From contig NZ_CP083911.1 of NCBI RefSeq assembly GCF_020162115.1, positions 2,480,001 through 2,544,000 on the forward strand: a DNA stretch of 64,000 nt. Reading direction: 5' to 3'. A program made the translations under genes and the position numbers. The DNA comes from Tepidimonas taiwanensis (lineage in GTDB: Bacteria; Pseudomonadota; Gammaproteobacteria; Burkholderiales; Burkholderiaceae_C). This document shows, piece by piece, positions 50,517-59,032 of the stretch. Under the pieces are notes generated by a model. The model was not told the DNA's origin. It searched no databases and saw only the letters and a list, made by a program, of their open reading frames with translations. The first letter of the stretch is position 1. Every line of letters starts with the position of its first letter.

Positions 50517-51293
50517 TCACGCGCTCGGGGCGCCCGCGGCGAGGCGCCAGCCCGCGGCCACGAGCGCGTCGCGCAGGCGCCGCGCGGTCGCGATCGCCTG
50601 CGGGCCATCGCCGTGCACGCAAATACTGTCGATCGGCGTCGGCAGGACGGCGCCGTCGCGCGTGACCAGGCCGCCCGCGGCCAGCATGCGCAGCACGTGC
50701 GCGACCGCCGCGTCCGGGTCGTGCAGCACCGCCCCGGGTTCACGGCGGGGCACCAGCTGCCCGTCCGCCTGGTAGGCGCGGTCGGCGAAGACCTCGCGCA
50801 GCACGGGCTGCCCGGCTTCCAGCGCCGCCTGCTCCAGCGCCGAACAGGCCGGCGCGAGCACCGGCAGCGCGGGGTCGTAGGCCCGCACCGCCCGCATGAC
50901 CGTGCGCGCCAGCGACACGTCCGCGCAGGCCATGTTGTTGAGCGCCCCGTGCGGCTTGACATGCGCCAGCGGCACACCCTCCGCGCGGCACACGCCGGCC
51001 AGCGCCCCGATCTGGTAGAGCAGCATCGCCTCCAGCTCGTCGGGCGCGAGCTCCATGCGCCGGCGGCCAAAGCCCTGCAAATCCGGAAACGCCGGGTGCG
51101 CCCCGACGGCGACACCGCGCGCCGCCGCCAGGCGCACAGTGCGGCGCATCACCAGCGGATCGCCCGCATGAAAGCCGCACGCGACGTTGGCGCGCGTGAC
51201 GATGGCCAGCAGGGCCTCGTCGTCGCCCATGGTCCAGGCACCGTAGCTTTCGCCCAGGTCGGCGTTCAGATCGATGACATGCTCCGCGGTCAT
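50517..51293 (-). CDS. pxpA: 5-oxoprolinase subunit A (LamB/YcsF)
   Basis: ATP-dependent opening of 5-oxoproline (pyroglutamate) to glutamate, with PxpB and PxpC. The 258 residues show IDLNADLGESYGAW, RANVACGFHAGDPLVMRRTV, VAVGAHPAFPDLQGFGRRRM, HVKPHGALNNMAC and DSICVHGDGPQAI. The start overlaps the pxpC stop (ATGA). Last gene of the TRAP-pxpBCA operon. Confidence 0.95.
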   Translation of the reverse strand: MTAEHVIDLNADLGESYGAWTMGDDEALLAIVTRANVACGFHAGDPLVMRRTVRLAAARGVAVGAHPAFPDLQGFGRRRMELAPDELEAMLLYQIGALAGVCRAEGVPLAHVKPHGALNNMACADVSLARTVMRAVRAYDPALPVLAPACSALEQAALEAGQPVLREVFADRAYQADGQLVPRREPGAVLHDPDAAVAHVLRMLAAGGLVTRDGAVLPTPIDSICVHGDGPQAIATARRLRDALVAAGWRLAAGAPSA

Positions 51294-52360
51294 GTGGGCT
51301 CCTCGGCGGCGTCGGCCGTTACGCTGCCGTCACACATGCTGACGACGCCGCTGATCAGGTTGTGTTCGTACAGCCGTCGCAAATCGACATACCCGGGCGG
51401 ATGCCACGGCCGCAGCGCACGGCTCCAGTGTTGCAACGCCTCGGCCTGCGCGCGCAGCGCGTCGTGCGCCTGGGCCAGCGTCACCGGCGCGAACCGCAAC
51501 GGTACATCGACAGGCCAGCGCGCCAGCCGCCCCCAGTCGGCGCGAATGACGGTCGCGATTTTCGGGTAGCCACCGACGGTCTGCGCATCGGCCAGCAACA
51601 CGATCGGCTGGCCGCTGGCCGGTACCTGGATCGCACCCGGCGCCACGGCGTCCGACACGATGTCGGCGTGCGCCGGCGTACGGTGCACGAGCGGCGGCCC
51701 GGCCAACCGCATGCCCATGCGGTCGCGCTCGGCGGTCACGCGCCACGCCGCCCCGCACAAGGTTCTGATTGCCTCGGGCGGGAAGTGATCGTCCTGCGGC
51801 CCGAGCAGCACGCGCACCGGAGCGTCCGGGTCGGACAGAGGCTCCCCGCGGCGCTCGGTGGTGGGCGTCTCCGGCCCCGGCGCGCCGCACGGCAGGCGGT
51901 CGCCGGCACACAGGGCGCGGCCGCCGAGCCCGCCCATCGCGGTGCGCTCGTGCGTCGCGCGGCTGCCCAGCACCGGCGGCACGTCGATGCCCCCGGCCAC
52001 GCCGAGGTACGCGAGCCCGCGCACGGCCCCCAGGCGCAGCGTGTCCCCGGGGCGCAGCGTCACGGTGCACCAGCCGGGCAGCGGCTGCACGGTACCGCCG
52101 ACGCGCTCCACCGACGCCATCACCTCGCCGACGACGGCCACCTGGACGGTGCCACCGTCAGCCTGCAGGCGCGGCCCGAGCAGGCGCAGCTCCAGCACCG
52201 CCGCCGCCGGCGCGTTGCCCAGCAGCGCGTTCGCAGCCCGCGCCCACAGCGGGTCGAGCGCCCCGGCCACCGGCACGCCCCAGTGCCGGTGGCCCGTCCG
52301 CCCGAGGTCCTGCACGGTATTGCCCAGACCCGGGTCGAGCACCTGCAGCACCGCGTTCAC
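51290..52360 (-). CDS. pxpC: 5-oxoprolinase subunit C (biotin-dependent carboxyltransferase-like)
   Basis: 356 residues of the KipA/PxpC type: LQVLDPGLGNTVQDLGRTGH at the start, GALDPLWARAANALLGN, LRLGAVRGLAYLGVAGGIDVPPVLGSRAT, VLLGPQDDHFP, MGMRLAGPPL, VPASGQPIVLLADAQTVGGYPKIA. The GTG at 52360 overlaps the pxpB stop (GTGA). The much longer frame upstream is only read-through of pxpB in another phase. Confidence 0.93.
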   Translation of the reverse strand: MNAVLQVLDPGLGNTVQDLGRTGHRHWGVPVAGALDPLWARAANALLGNAPAAAVLELRLLGPRLQADGGTVQVAVVGEVMASVERVGGTVQPLPGWCTVTLRPGDTLRLGAVRGLAYLGVAGGIDVPPVLGSRATHERTAMGGLGGRALCAGDRLPCGAPGPETPTTERRGEPLSDPDAPVRVLLGPQDDHFPPEAIRTLCGAAWRVTAERDRMGMRLAGPPLVHRTPAHADIVSDAVAPGAIQVPASGQPIVLLADAQTVGGYPKIATVIRADWGRLARWPVDVPLRFAPVTLAQAHDALRAQAEALQHWSRALRPWHPPGYVDLRRLYEHNLISGVVSMCDGSVTADAAEEPT

Positions 52361-53130
52361 CCGTCGCCCCCCGGTGGGCTCCCGCAGGCCATCACGTCCA
52401 AAGAGCCCGCCTGCGCACGCGCCTGCAAGTCGGCAAACGTCGCCTCGTCGATCGCGAACCAGCGCACCGTGTCGCCGCTCGCAAGCAGCGCCGGCGGATC
52501 GCGGCGCACGTCGAACAACGGTACCGGCGTGCGCCCGACGAGGTGCCAGCCGCCCGGGCTGACCCAGGGGTAGACCGCGCACATCCCGCCCGCCAGCGCG
52601 ATGGAGCCGGCGGGCACCGCCTTGCGCGGCGACGGCAGGCGCGGCACCTGCAACGCCGCCGGCACCCCGCCCATGTACGGAAACCCGGGCAAAAAGCCGA
52701 TCTGGTACACCCGGAACGCCGCGGCCAGCAGCTGCTGCACGACCGCCTCCGCCGTCAACCCCACGCGCGCGGCCAGCGCGTCCAGATCCGGCGCCATCGC
52801 GGGTGCAAAGCAAGCGGGCAAGCGCCAACAACGCCCCGCACTCGGCCGCGCCGTCGTCTGCTGCGCCAGCTCCAGCAATGCGTCGCCCAGCGCCATTCCG
52901 TCGCACGCCAGCGGCTCGTAGTGGACGGTCAGCGAGCGAAAAGTCGGCACCACGTCGACCACCGCGCGCCACGGGGCGGCCCCGGTGGCCCACGCGGCGC
53001 GCACCGCCTGCGCGAGGCCCATGACGCGACCGTGCAACGCCGGGTCGATCGCGTCGCCGAACTCCACCGTCCACGCGCCATCCCCCAGCGCCAACAGCCG
53101 CGGCGCGGGACACGGCATGGCGGCGCTCAC
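52357..53130 (-). CDS. pxpB: 5-oxoprolinase subunit B (KipI-like)
   Basis: 257 residues with the KipI/PxpB pattern: LLALGDGAWTVEFGDAIDPAL, VVDVVPTFRSLTVHYEPL, FRVYQIGFLPGFPYMGGVP, LPSPRKAVPAGSIALAGGM, YPWVSPGGWHLVGRTPVPLFD. The GTG at 53130 overlaps the dctM-type stop (GTGA); ATG 53118 is an alternative. It links the transporter genes and the oxoprolinase genes in one transcript. Confidence 0.93.
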   Translation of the reverse strand: MSAAMPCPAPRLLALGDGAWTVEFGDAIDPALHGRVMGLAQAVRAAWATGAAPWRAVVDVVPTFRSLTVHYEPLACDGMALGDALLELAQQTTARPSAGRCWRLPACFAPAMAPDLDALAARVGLTAEAVVQQLLAAAFRVYQIGFLPGFPYMGGVPAALQVPRLPSPRKAVPAGSIALAGGMCAVYPWVSPGGWHLVGRTPVPLFDVRRDPPALLASGDTVRWFAIDEATFADLQARAQAGSLDVMACGSPPGGDG

Positions 53131-54425
53131 CCCGCCATGCGCTGCGGCAGCCACGTCACCAGCTCCGGAAACGCATACAGCAACACCACCGCCAGAACCA
53201 TCAGACCGAACATCGGCGCCGCGTAACGCGCCAGCTCCGTCACCTGTCGGCCGGTCATGCCCTGCAGCACGAACAGATTGAAACCCACCGGCGGTGTGAT
53301 CTGCGCCATCTCGACCACGACAACGAGGAAAATGCCGAACCAGATCAGATCGATCCCGGCAGCCTCGACCGTCGGCAGCAGCACCCCCATCGTCAGCACC
53401 ACGATCGAGATGCCGTCGAGAAAGCAGCCGAGGACGATGAAGAAAAGGGCCAGCGCGAGCACCAGCTCCCACTGCGCCAGGCCCAGCGAACCGATCCAGG
53501 TCGCGACGTGGCGCGGCAGGCCGAGATAGCCCATCGCCAGCGTCAGAAACGCGGCACCCGCCAGGATCAGCGCGATCATGCAGTACATGCGCGTGGCCCC
53601 CAGCAGGCTGTCGCGGAAGGTCTGCCAGCTGAGCGCCCCTTGGGCGGCGGCGATCAACAGCGCCCCCACCACGCCGACGGCCGCCGCCTCGGTCGCGGTG
53701 GCGATGCCGGTGTAGATCGTGCCGAGCACCCCCGCGATGAGCAACAGCACCGGCAGCAAATGGCGGCTGGCGCGCAGCCGTTCCCCCAGCGACAGCGTTT
53801 CGCCCTCCTGCGGAATGGCGCGGGGGTGCAGCAGCGACCACACCATCACGTACCCCATGAACAAGGCCGCAAGCAGCAGCCCCGGCAGAATGCCGGCGAC
53901 AAAGAGCCGCGCGATCGAGACATTTGCCGTCACGCCGTAGACGATCATGATGATCGACGGCGGGATGAGCAGCCCCAGCGTGCTGGCACCCGCGAGTGTG
54001 CCCAGGCTCATCGCATCGGGGTAGCCGCGCCGCTGCAGCTCGGGCAACGTCATCTTGCCGACCGTCGCGCAGGTCGCCGCCGACGAACCCGACACGGCCG
54101 CAAACAGCGTGCTGCCCAGGATGTTGGTGTGCAGCAGTCGGCCCGGCAGGCGCTGCAACCATGGCGCCAGGCCGCGGAACATGTCCTCCGACAAGCGCGT
54201 GCGAAACAGGATTTCGCCCATCCAGACGAACAGCGGCAGGGCGGTGAGCGTCCACGAGGACGAAGCTCCCCAGATCGTGATCGCCATCGCGTCACCGACG
54301 GCGCGGGGCGTGAACAGCTCCATGCCGATCCACGCCACGCCGACCAACGCCAAACCGATCCACACCCCCGCGGCCAGCGTGACGAGCAACGCGCCGATGA
54401 GCACCAGCGTGACGATCAAGTCCAT
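53127..54425 (-). CDS. TRAP transporter large permease of the oxoproline operon
   Basis: 432-residue DctM-type permease: TALPLFVWMGEILFRTRLSED, LFAAVSGSSAATCATVGKM, LGTLAGASTLGLLIPPSIIMIVYGVTA, IYTGIATATEAAAVGVVGAL, LGCFLDGISIVVLTMGVLLP, and MAQITPPVGFNLFVLQGMTG. Distinct from the dctM at 40210. Overlap with pxpB indicates the imported compound is the oxoprolinase substrate. Confidence 0.93.
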   Translation of the reverse strand: MDLIVTLVLIGALLVTLAAGVWIGLALVGVAWIGMELFTPRAVGDAMAITIWGASSSWTLTALPLFVWMGEILFRTRLSEDMFRGLAPWLQRLPGRLLHTNILGSTLFAAVSGSSAATCATVGKMTLPELQRRGYPDAMSLGTLAGASTLGLLIPPSIIMIVYGVTANVSIARLFVAGILPGLLLAALFMGYVMVWSLLHPRAIPQEGETLSLGERLRASRHLLPVLLLIAGVLGTIYTGIATATEAAAVGVVGALLIAAAQGALSWQTFRDSLLGATRMYCMIALILAGAAFLTLAMGYLGLPRHVATWIGSLGLAQWELVLALALFFIVLGCFLDGISIVVLTMGVLLPTVEAAGIDLIWFGIFLVVVVEMAQITPPVGFNLFVLQGMTGRQVTELARYAAPMFGLMVLAVVLLYAFPELVTWLPQRMAG

Positions 54426-54441
54426 GATGAAACGCTCCGCG

Positions 54442-54954
54442 TCATTCGATACGCGCCGGCTCGTCACCGGCGTCGGGGTGCGGCGCGCGTCCACGCGCGT
54501 GTTCCGCCAACTGGACGGCCATCGCGAGCGCGAACAGCACCGTCCCGACCGCCATACCGAGCTGCGGAATCCACAACGGGGTGGCGTCCAGGCCCGTCGA
54601 GATGTCGTGGAACGCGTGGCTCTGCCAGACGAGCCGCACCGAGAACCAGGCGAGGCCCCCGGCCAGCAGCAGCCCCAGCGCGTGCACCGCGACCTCGACC
54701 CCGCGGCGGGCGGGCGCGGGCAGCCGCTGCAGCAGCAGCGTCACGCGGATGTGTTCACCCCGCCGCAGGGTGGCCGGCAGCGCCAGAAAGGCCGCCGCGG
54801 CCATGCTGTAGCCCGCGTAGGCATCGGCGCCCGGCAGGGCCAACACTGGCAGAAGCCGTCCAACGATGCTCACCAGCACCATCGCCAACGTGCCGATCAG
54901 AAACACCCCTGCCACCCAGGCGGCCACTTCGAACAGGCGATCGAAAGCTTTCAC
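54442..54954 (-). CDS. TRAP transporter small permease of the oxoproline operon
   Basis: 170-residue DctQ-type subunit with four helices: VAAWVAGVFLIGTLAMVLVSIVGRLL, YAGYSMAAAAFLALPATLRRGEHIRVTLLLQRL, VAVHALGLLLAGGLAWFSVRL, LWIPQLGMAVGTVLFALAMAVQL. It lies 16 bases before the large permease and 24 bases after the binding-protein gene. Confidence 0.91.
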   Translation of the reverse strand: MKAFDRLFEVAAWVAGVFLIGTLAMVLVSIVGRLLPVLALPGADAYAGYSMAAAAFLALPATLRRGEHIRVTLLLQRLPAPARRGVEVAVHALGLLLAGGLAWFSVRLVWQSHAFHDISTGLDATPLWIPQLGMAVGTVLFALAMAVQLAEHARGRAPHPDAGDEPARIE

Positions 54955-54978
54955 GGCCCGCCCCTCTGGTCTGGGCCG

Positions 54979-55956
54979 TCAGCGGCGGTACGCGTCCAGC
55001 ACGGCGGCGCCTTCCGGCCCCGCCTGCCGAGACCATTCCTGCACCATCGTCTCGCCGATCTTGCGCAGATCCGCTTGCAATTGCGGCGAACCGCGCGACA
55101 CCGTCATGCCGTTCTTGCGCAGCTGCTCCAGGTACCAGGCGGTCTTCTCTTCGCTTTCCTTCCAGCCGCGCGCCTCGGCGTCGGCCGCGGCCTTGAGCAC
55201 CGCGTCCTGCGTCGGCTTGTCCAGCGCCTCGAACGCTCGCTTCGAGACGAAGACGACGTTCTTGGGCAGCCACGCCGCCACGTCGTAGTAGTACTTGACC
55301 TGTTCCCACACCTTGCTGTCGTAGCCGGTGGCGCCGGAGGTCATGAACGCGTTGACGGCGCCGGTGGCCAGCGCCTGCGACAGCTCGGCGGCCTGAATCG
55401 TGACCGGCTGCGCCCCCACGAGCTGGGCGATCCGGCTGGTGTTGGGGTTGTAGGCGCGCCACTTGGCCCCCTTGAGGTCCGCGGCCGATTCGATCGGCTT
55501 GGCGCTGAAGATCCCCTGCGGCGGCCAAGGCACGGCGTAGAGCACCTTGAGCCCCTGCTTGTCCAACGCGGCCTCGACGGCCGGACGCGAGGCCTGCCAC
55601 AGTTTGCGGGCGTCCGCGTAGCTGGTCGCCAGGAACGGGATGGAGTCGATGCCGAACAACGGGTTTTCGTTGGAGAAGTTGGAGATCAGCACTTCGCCGA
55701 TCTGGGCCTGCCCGCCCTGCACGGCGCGCTTGATTTCGTTGGCTTTGAACAGCGACCCGTTGTCGTGCACGGTGATCGTGAGCTTGCCGCCGGTGGCGCG
55801 CTCGATGTCCTTGACGAACATCAGGATGTTGGCGGTGTGGAAGTTGCCCGCCGGATAGGCGGTGGGCATGTCCCACTTGACGGCCTGGGCGGCCGCGGTG
55901 ACGTGGGCGACCGCCAGCGTGGCGGCAGCGGCAAAGGAGGCAAGCGTGGCGCGCAT
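54979..55956 (-). CDS. TRAP solute-binding protein, predicted 5-oxoproline receptor
   Basis: 325-residue periplasmic receptor with Sec signal (MRATLASFAAAATLAVAHVTAAAQ). DctP-fold features: KWDMPTAYPAGNFHTANILM, ITVHDNGSLFKANEIKRAVQGGQAQIGEV, WRAYNPNTSRIAQLVGAQPVTI, ALATGAVNAFMTSGATGYDSKVWEQV. The region that binds the carboxylate differs from the DctP at 42121. Bordetella DctP proteins of this general type bind pyroglutamate, and the pxpBCA genes follow, so 5-oxoproline is the likely ligand. Confidence 0.88.
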   Translation of the reverse strand: MRATLASFAAAATLAVAHVTAAAQAVKWDMPTAYPAGNFHTANILMFVKDIERATGGKLTITVHDNGSLFKANEIKRAVQGGQAQIGEVLISNFSNENPLFGIDSIPFLATSYADARKLWQASRPAVEAALDKQGLKVLYAVPWPPQGIFSAKPIESAADLKGAKWRAYNPNTSRIAQLVGAQPVTIQAAELSQALATGAVNAFMTSGATGYDSKVWEQVKYYYDVAAWLPKNVVFVSKRAFEALDKPTQDAVLKAAADAEARGWKESEEKTAWYLEQLRKNGMTVSRGSPQLQADLRKIGETMVQEWSRQAGPEGAAVLDAYRR

Positions 55957-56044
55957 CGGTAACTCCTGCTGTCTGAGAAGAGAAGGGGTACGGCTTCGAA
56001 CCGCCCAACGCCGGACGGCAGGGAAACGGTAACACCACGCATGT

Positions 56045-56060
56045 AAAACGTCAACGTTTT
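56045..56060. promoter_or_regulatory. Operator candidate 1 in the TRAP-pxp / MarR intergenic region
   Basis: AAAACGTCAACGTTTT: 7-bp arms around a 2-base CA spacer, 88 bases before the binding-protein start. It lies in the AT-rich divergent region with a second inverted repeat 18 bases on. A site for the MarR-like protein at 56164 is likely. Confidence 0.5.
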
Positions 56061-56077
56061 GTGATCGTTTTTTTGTT

Positions 56078-56089
56078 ATGGTTTACCAT
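56078..56089. promoter_or_regulatory. Operator candidate 2 in the TRAP-pxp / MarR intergenic region
   Basis: ATGGT-TT-ACCAT, 5-bp arms with a 2-base spacer, 75 bases before the MarR-like start. The spacer length matches candidate 1 but the half-site differs. Confidence 0.45.
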
Positions 56090-56163
56090 GAGACGGTGGG
56101 GTGCGCGGCGCGGCGTGTTGCACAATCCGCCCAGTGCCCATTCCACCCGGCCCGCCATTTGCC

Positions 56164-56715
56164 ATGACACCCCCGCATTCCGCTCCACCGCCGGCCACCG
56201 AGACCCCCTCGCCCGACCGTCCCATCGTCTCGTCGGCGCACCTGGTGTCCGAAAAGTCGCCGGAGCTGTCGGAGTTCGAGTTCGGGCTGATCATCGCGGC
56301 CCACGCCTTCAACCGCTGGCTCATCCGCTGCATGGGCGCCGCGGGTGTCAAGGACATGACGCCCACCGACGTGCTGGTCCTGCACCACATCAATCACCGC
56401 CGCACGCCCAAGCGGCTGTCCGATATCGCCTTCGTGCTCAATATCGAAGACGCGCACGTCGTGTCCTACTCGGTGCGCAAGCTGCAGGGCATGGGACTGG
56501 TGTGCGGCGCCAAGCGTGGCAAGGAGGTCTTTTACGCCACGACCGACGAGGGCCACGCCTTATGCCTGCGTTACCGGGCGGTGCGGGAAGCGTGCCTGAT
56601 GCCCGGCTTTTCCGGCACGGCCGATGAAAACCGGCGCTTGGCGGAGGTCGCCCGCACGCTGCGGCAGCTCTCCGGCCGCTACGACCAGGCGGCCCGCGCG
56701 GCCACGGCGTATTGA
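56164..56715 (+). CDS. MarR-like winged-helix regulator
   Basis: 183 residues. After a Pro-rich N-terminal stretch of about 35 residues comes a winged helix: FEFGLIIAAHAFNRWLIRCM, MTPTDVLVLHHINHRRTPKRLSDIAFVLNIEDAHVVSYSVRKLQGMGLV, KRGKEVFYATTDEGHALC. This matches MarR-type regulators annotated near TRAP genes in Burkholderiales. It is divergent from the TRAP-pxpBCA operon with two inverted repeats between, so it probably controls that operon. Confidence 0.85.
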   Translation: MTPPHSAPPPATETPSPDRPIVSSAHLVSEKSPELSEFEFGLIIAAHAFNRWLIRCMGAAGVKDMTPTDVLVLHHINHRRTPKRLSDIAFVLNIEDAHVVSYSVRKLQGMGLVCGAKRGKEVFYATTDEGHALCLRYRAVREACLMPGFSGTADENRRLAEVARTLRQLSGRYDQAARAATAY

Positions 56716-57078
56716 ATTCGTCCCTGTCAACCGTACCCCGGCACAGGGGTCACGGCGTGCGCACCACAACAACTCAGCCCCCAGCGCAAAGCGCGCTGGC
56801 AACGCACCTGGCCCCAAACGAACGGGCGCGGGACGCAACCTTCGACCCGCGCCAATGTGAACCGCACCCGGGCTCCCGCACTGCCGCTGGCTGCAGCGGG
56901 CTTCAACCCACGCCGATGTGGACAGCACACCGCTGCGGTGTCCGTTCAAACGCAGCTGCTCCCTGTTGATCGCGGTCTATTCCCTGACGTAAACGAGGGC
57001 ATTTTTTCGTTTTCAGAATTTTCTGAAATTTCCGTTCATACTGTCCGCACTGTCAGTCCTTACTTCCCCGCCACCGAC
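56716..57078. promoter_or_regulatory. Non-coding region before the GbsR-like gene, with an 18-bp palindrome at 57011-57028
   Basis: 363 bases without a gene. Near the 3' end TTTCAGAATTTTCTGAAA (57011-57028) is an inverted repeat with 8-bp arms and a TT spacer. A CATACT element (about 57037-57042) follows, so the repeat overlaps the expected -35 zone, as an autoregulatory operator would. The first 280 bases show only short GC-rich inverted segments (such as CAGCGC...GCGCTG near 56782) and no strong terminator. Confidence 0.55.
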
Positions 57079-57639
57079 ATGGACAACATGACCCCCTTGG
57101 TGCGCAGCTTCGTGGCGCATTTCGGTGAGATGGGCAGCCGTTGGGGCATCAACCGCACCGTCGGGCAGATTTATGCGCTGCTGTTCGTGTCGCCACGGCC
57201 GCTCAACGCCGAGGAGATCGCCGAGCGGCTGGCGTTCTCGCGCTCCAACGTCAGCATGGGCCTCAAAGAGCTGCAAGCGTGGCGTTTGGTGCGCTTGCGG
57301 CACTTCAGCGGCGATCGCCGTGACTATTTCGAGGCTCCCACCGACCCGTGGGAGATTTTGCGCACGCTGGCCGAAGAGCGTCGCCGCCGCGAGATCGAGC
57401 CCACACTGTCGATGCTACGCAATGCGCTGCTCGAGACACCCACGAACGAGGAAGACCGCATCGCGCAAGAGCGCATGAAGGGCATGCACGACCTGATCGA
57501 GCTGGTGACGACGTGGTTTGATGACGTGCAGCGGCTCGATGCGCAAACCCTGGCCCAGTTGATGAGAATGGGCGCTCGCGTAGGCAAATTGCTTGAATAC
57601 GCCGGCAAGCTGCGCGCACCCGCCGCTTTGCCTCGCTAG
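57079..57639 (+). CDS. GbsR/MarR-type transcriptional regulator
   Basis: 186 residues: MDNMTPLVRSFVAHFGEMGSRWGINRTVGQIYALLFVSPRPLNAEEIAERLAFSRSNVSMGLKELQAWRLV is a winged helix of the GbsR type, followed by a wing (FSGDRRDYFEAPTDPWEIL) and a helical dimerisation tail. ATG 57079 is chosen because upstream codons lie in the promoter region with the 18-bp palindrome. It is 31 bases before cydA on the same strand, so it is probably the regulator of the bd-type oxidase and of itself. Confidence 0.87.
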   Translation: MDNMTPLVRSFVAHFGEMGSRWGINRTVGQIYALLFVSPRPLNAEEIAERLAFSRSNVSMGLKELQAWRLVRLRHFSGDRRDYFEAPTDPWEILRTLAEERRRREIEPTLSMLRNALLETPTNEEDRIAQERMKGMHDLIELVTTWFDDVQRLDAQTLAQLMRMGARVGKLLEYAGKLRAPAALPR

Positions 57640-57670
57640 CGCGTTGCTGTTGTAGACCGCGAGGAACGCC

Positions 57671-59032
57671 ATGGACGCTTTGCTGCTGGCTCGGCTGCAG
57701 TTTGCCGCCAATGTCACCTTCCATATTCTGTTTCCCACGATCACCATCGCCCTGTGCTGGGTGCTGCTCTTTTTCCGCTGGCGGTGGCTGCGCACGCAAG
57801 ATGCGGCTTGGCTGGGTGCCTACCGCTTCTGGACCAAGGTCTTTGCGCTGAGCTTTGCGCTGGGTGTCGTCTCTGGCATCACCATGAGCTTTCAGTTCGG
57901 CACCAACTGGCCGGGCTTCATGGAGCGCGTGGGCAACGTCGCGGGGCCGCTGCTGGGTTACGAAGTGCTCACCGCGTTTTTCCTGGAGGCCACCTTCCTC
58001 GGCATCATGCTCTTTGGACACGGCAAAGTCAGCGAGCGGGTAACGCTGCTGGCGACCTTTTTGGTGGCGCTGGGCACGACAATGAGCGCGTTCTGGATCC
58101 TGAGTCTGAACTCCTGGATGCAGACCCCGGCGGGCTACGAAATCATCGACGGCGTTTTCCACGTCACGAGTTGGGCACAGGTTGTCTTTAACCCCTCCTT
58201 TCCCTACCGCTTGGCGCACATGTTGCTCGCGTCGGGCCTGACGGTGGCGTTTTTGCTCGCCGGGCTCAGCGCCTGGCAGGTGCTGCGCGGCAAAGCCAAC
58301 GCCGCCACACCCAAAGCCATGCGCACGGGCTTGACGTTGGGGGCGGTGCTCATCCCGCTGCAAATCCTCGTGGGCGACCTGCACGGTCTCAACACCCTGC
58401 AACACCAACCCCAAAAGATCGCCGCCATCGAAGCGGTGTGGGAAACCGAGCGGGGCGCGCCGCTGCTGTTGTTTGCCTGGCCGGATGAGGCCTCCCGCAG
58501 CAATCGGTACGAGCTGGGCATCCCCAAAGGGGCCAGCCTGATCCTGACTCACGAGCTCGATGGCGAGATTCGCGGACTCAACGAGTTCATCGGTGCGCAC
58601 CCGCCCGTGGCACCTGTCTTCTTTGGTTTTCGCATCATGGTTGGGGTGGGCATCCTGATGCTGCTGAGCAGTTGGTGCGGCTGGTGGATGCTGCGTCGCC
58701 GTGGCTGGGACCCTCGTCGCTTGCCGCGCCCACTTCTGTGGAGCCTGAGCGCGATGAGCTTCTCGGGCTGGGTGGCCACCGTCGCGGGCTGGTACGTCAC
58801 CGAAATCGGCCGCCAGCCCTACATCGTGCAAGGACTGCTGCGCACCGCCGAGGTCGCTTCGTCCACCCCGGCACCGATGATTGCGCTGACGTTGGCCGCC
58901 TACATCACGGTCTACTTGGCCTTAATCGTGGCCTACGTGGGTGTCATCGCGCACATGGCCGGCAAACCCATCGACGCCCCTGTGCGTTACGCCAGCACAC
59001 AGCCTCAACCGACCGTGGAGGTTCGCGGATGA
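57671..59032 (+). CDS. cydA: Cytochrome bd-type quinol oxidase subunit I (CIO type)
   Basis: 453-residue membrane oxidase subunit carrying haems b558, b595 and d. Motifs: ARLQFAANVTFHILFPTITI, FGTNWPGFMERVGNVAGPLLGYEVLTAFFLEATFLGIMLFG, LNSWMQTPAGYE, FPYRLAHMLLAS, HQPQKIAAIEAVWET, and GWYVTEIGRQPYIVQG. The periplasmic Q-loop is short, as in cyanide-insensitive oxidases (CioA), rather than the long E. coli loop. The stop overlaps cydB (ATGA). Confidence 0.95.
   Translation: MDALLLARLQFAANVTFHILFPTITIALCWVLLFFRWRWLRTQDAAWLGAYRFWTKVFALSFALGVVSGITMSFQFGTNWPGFMERVGNVAGPLLGYEVLTAFFLEATFLGIMLFGHGKVSERVTLLATFLVALGTTMSAFWILSLNSWMQTPAGYEIIDGVFHVTSWAQVVFNPSFPYRLAHMLLASGLTVAFLLAGLSAWQVLRGKANAATPKAMRTGLTLGAVLIPLQILVGDLHGLNTLQHQPQKIAAIEAVWETERGAPLLLFAWPDEASRSNRYELGIPKGASLILTHELDGEIRGLNEFIGAHPPVAPVFFGFRIMVGVGILMLLSSWCGWWMLRRRGWDPRRLPRPLLWSLSAMSFSGWVATVAGWYVTEIGRQPYIVQGLLRTAEVASSTPAPMIALTLAAYITVYLALIVAYVGVIAHMAGKPIDAPVRYASTQPQPTVEVRG

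Noticed and set aside
51290..53113. A 607-residue fusion of pxpC with an upstream segment
   Set aside because: The upstream part is an out-of-phase reading of pxpB. The GTG at 52360 overlapping the pxpB stop explains the true start.
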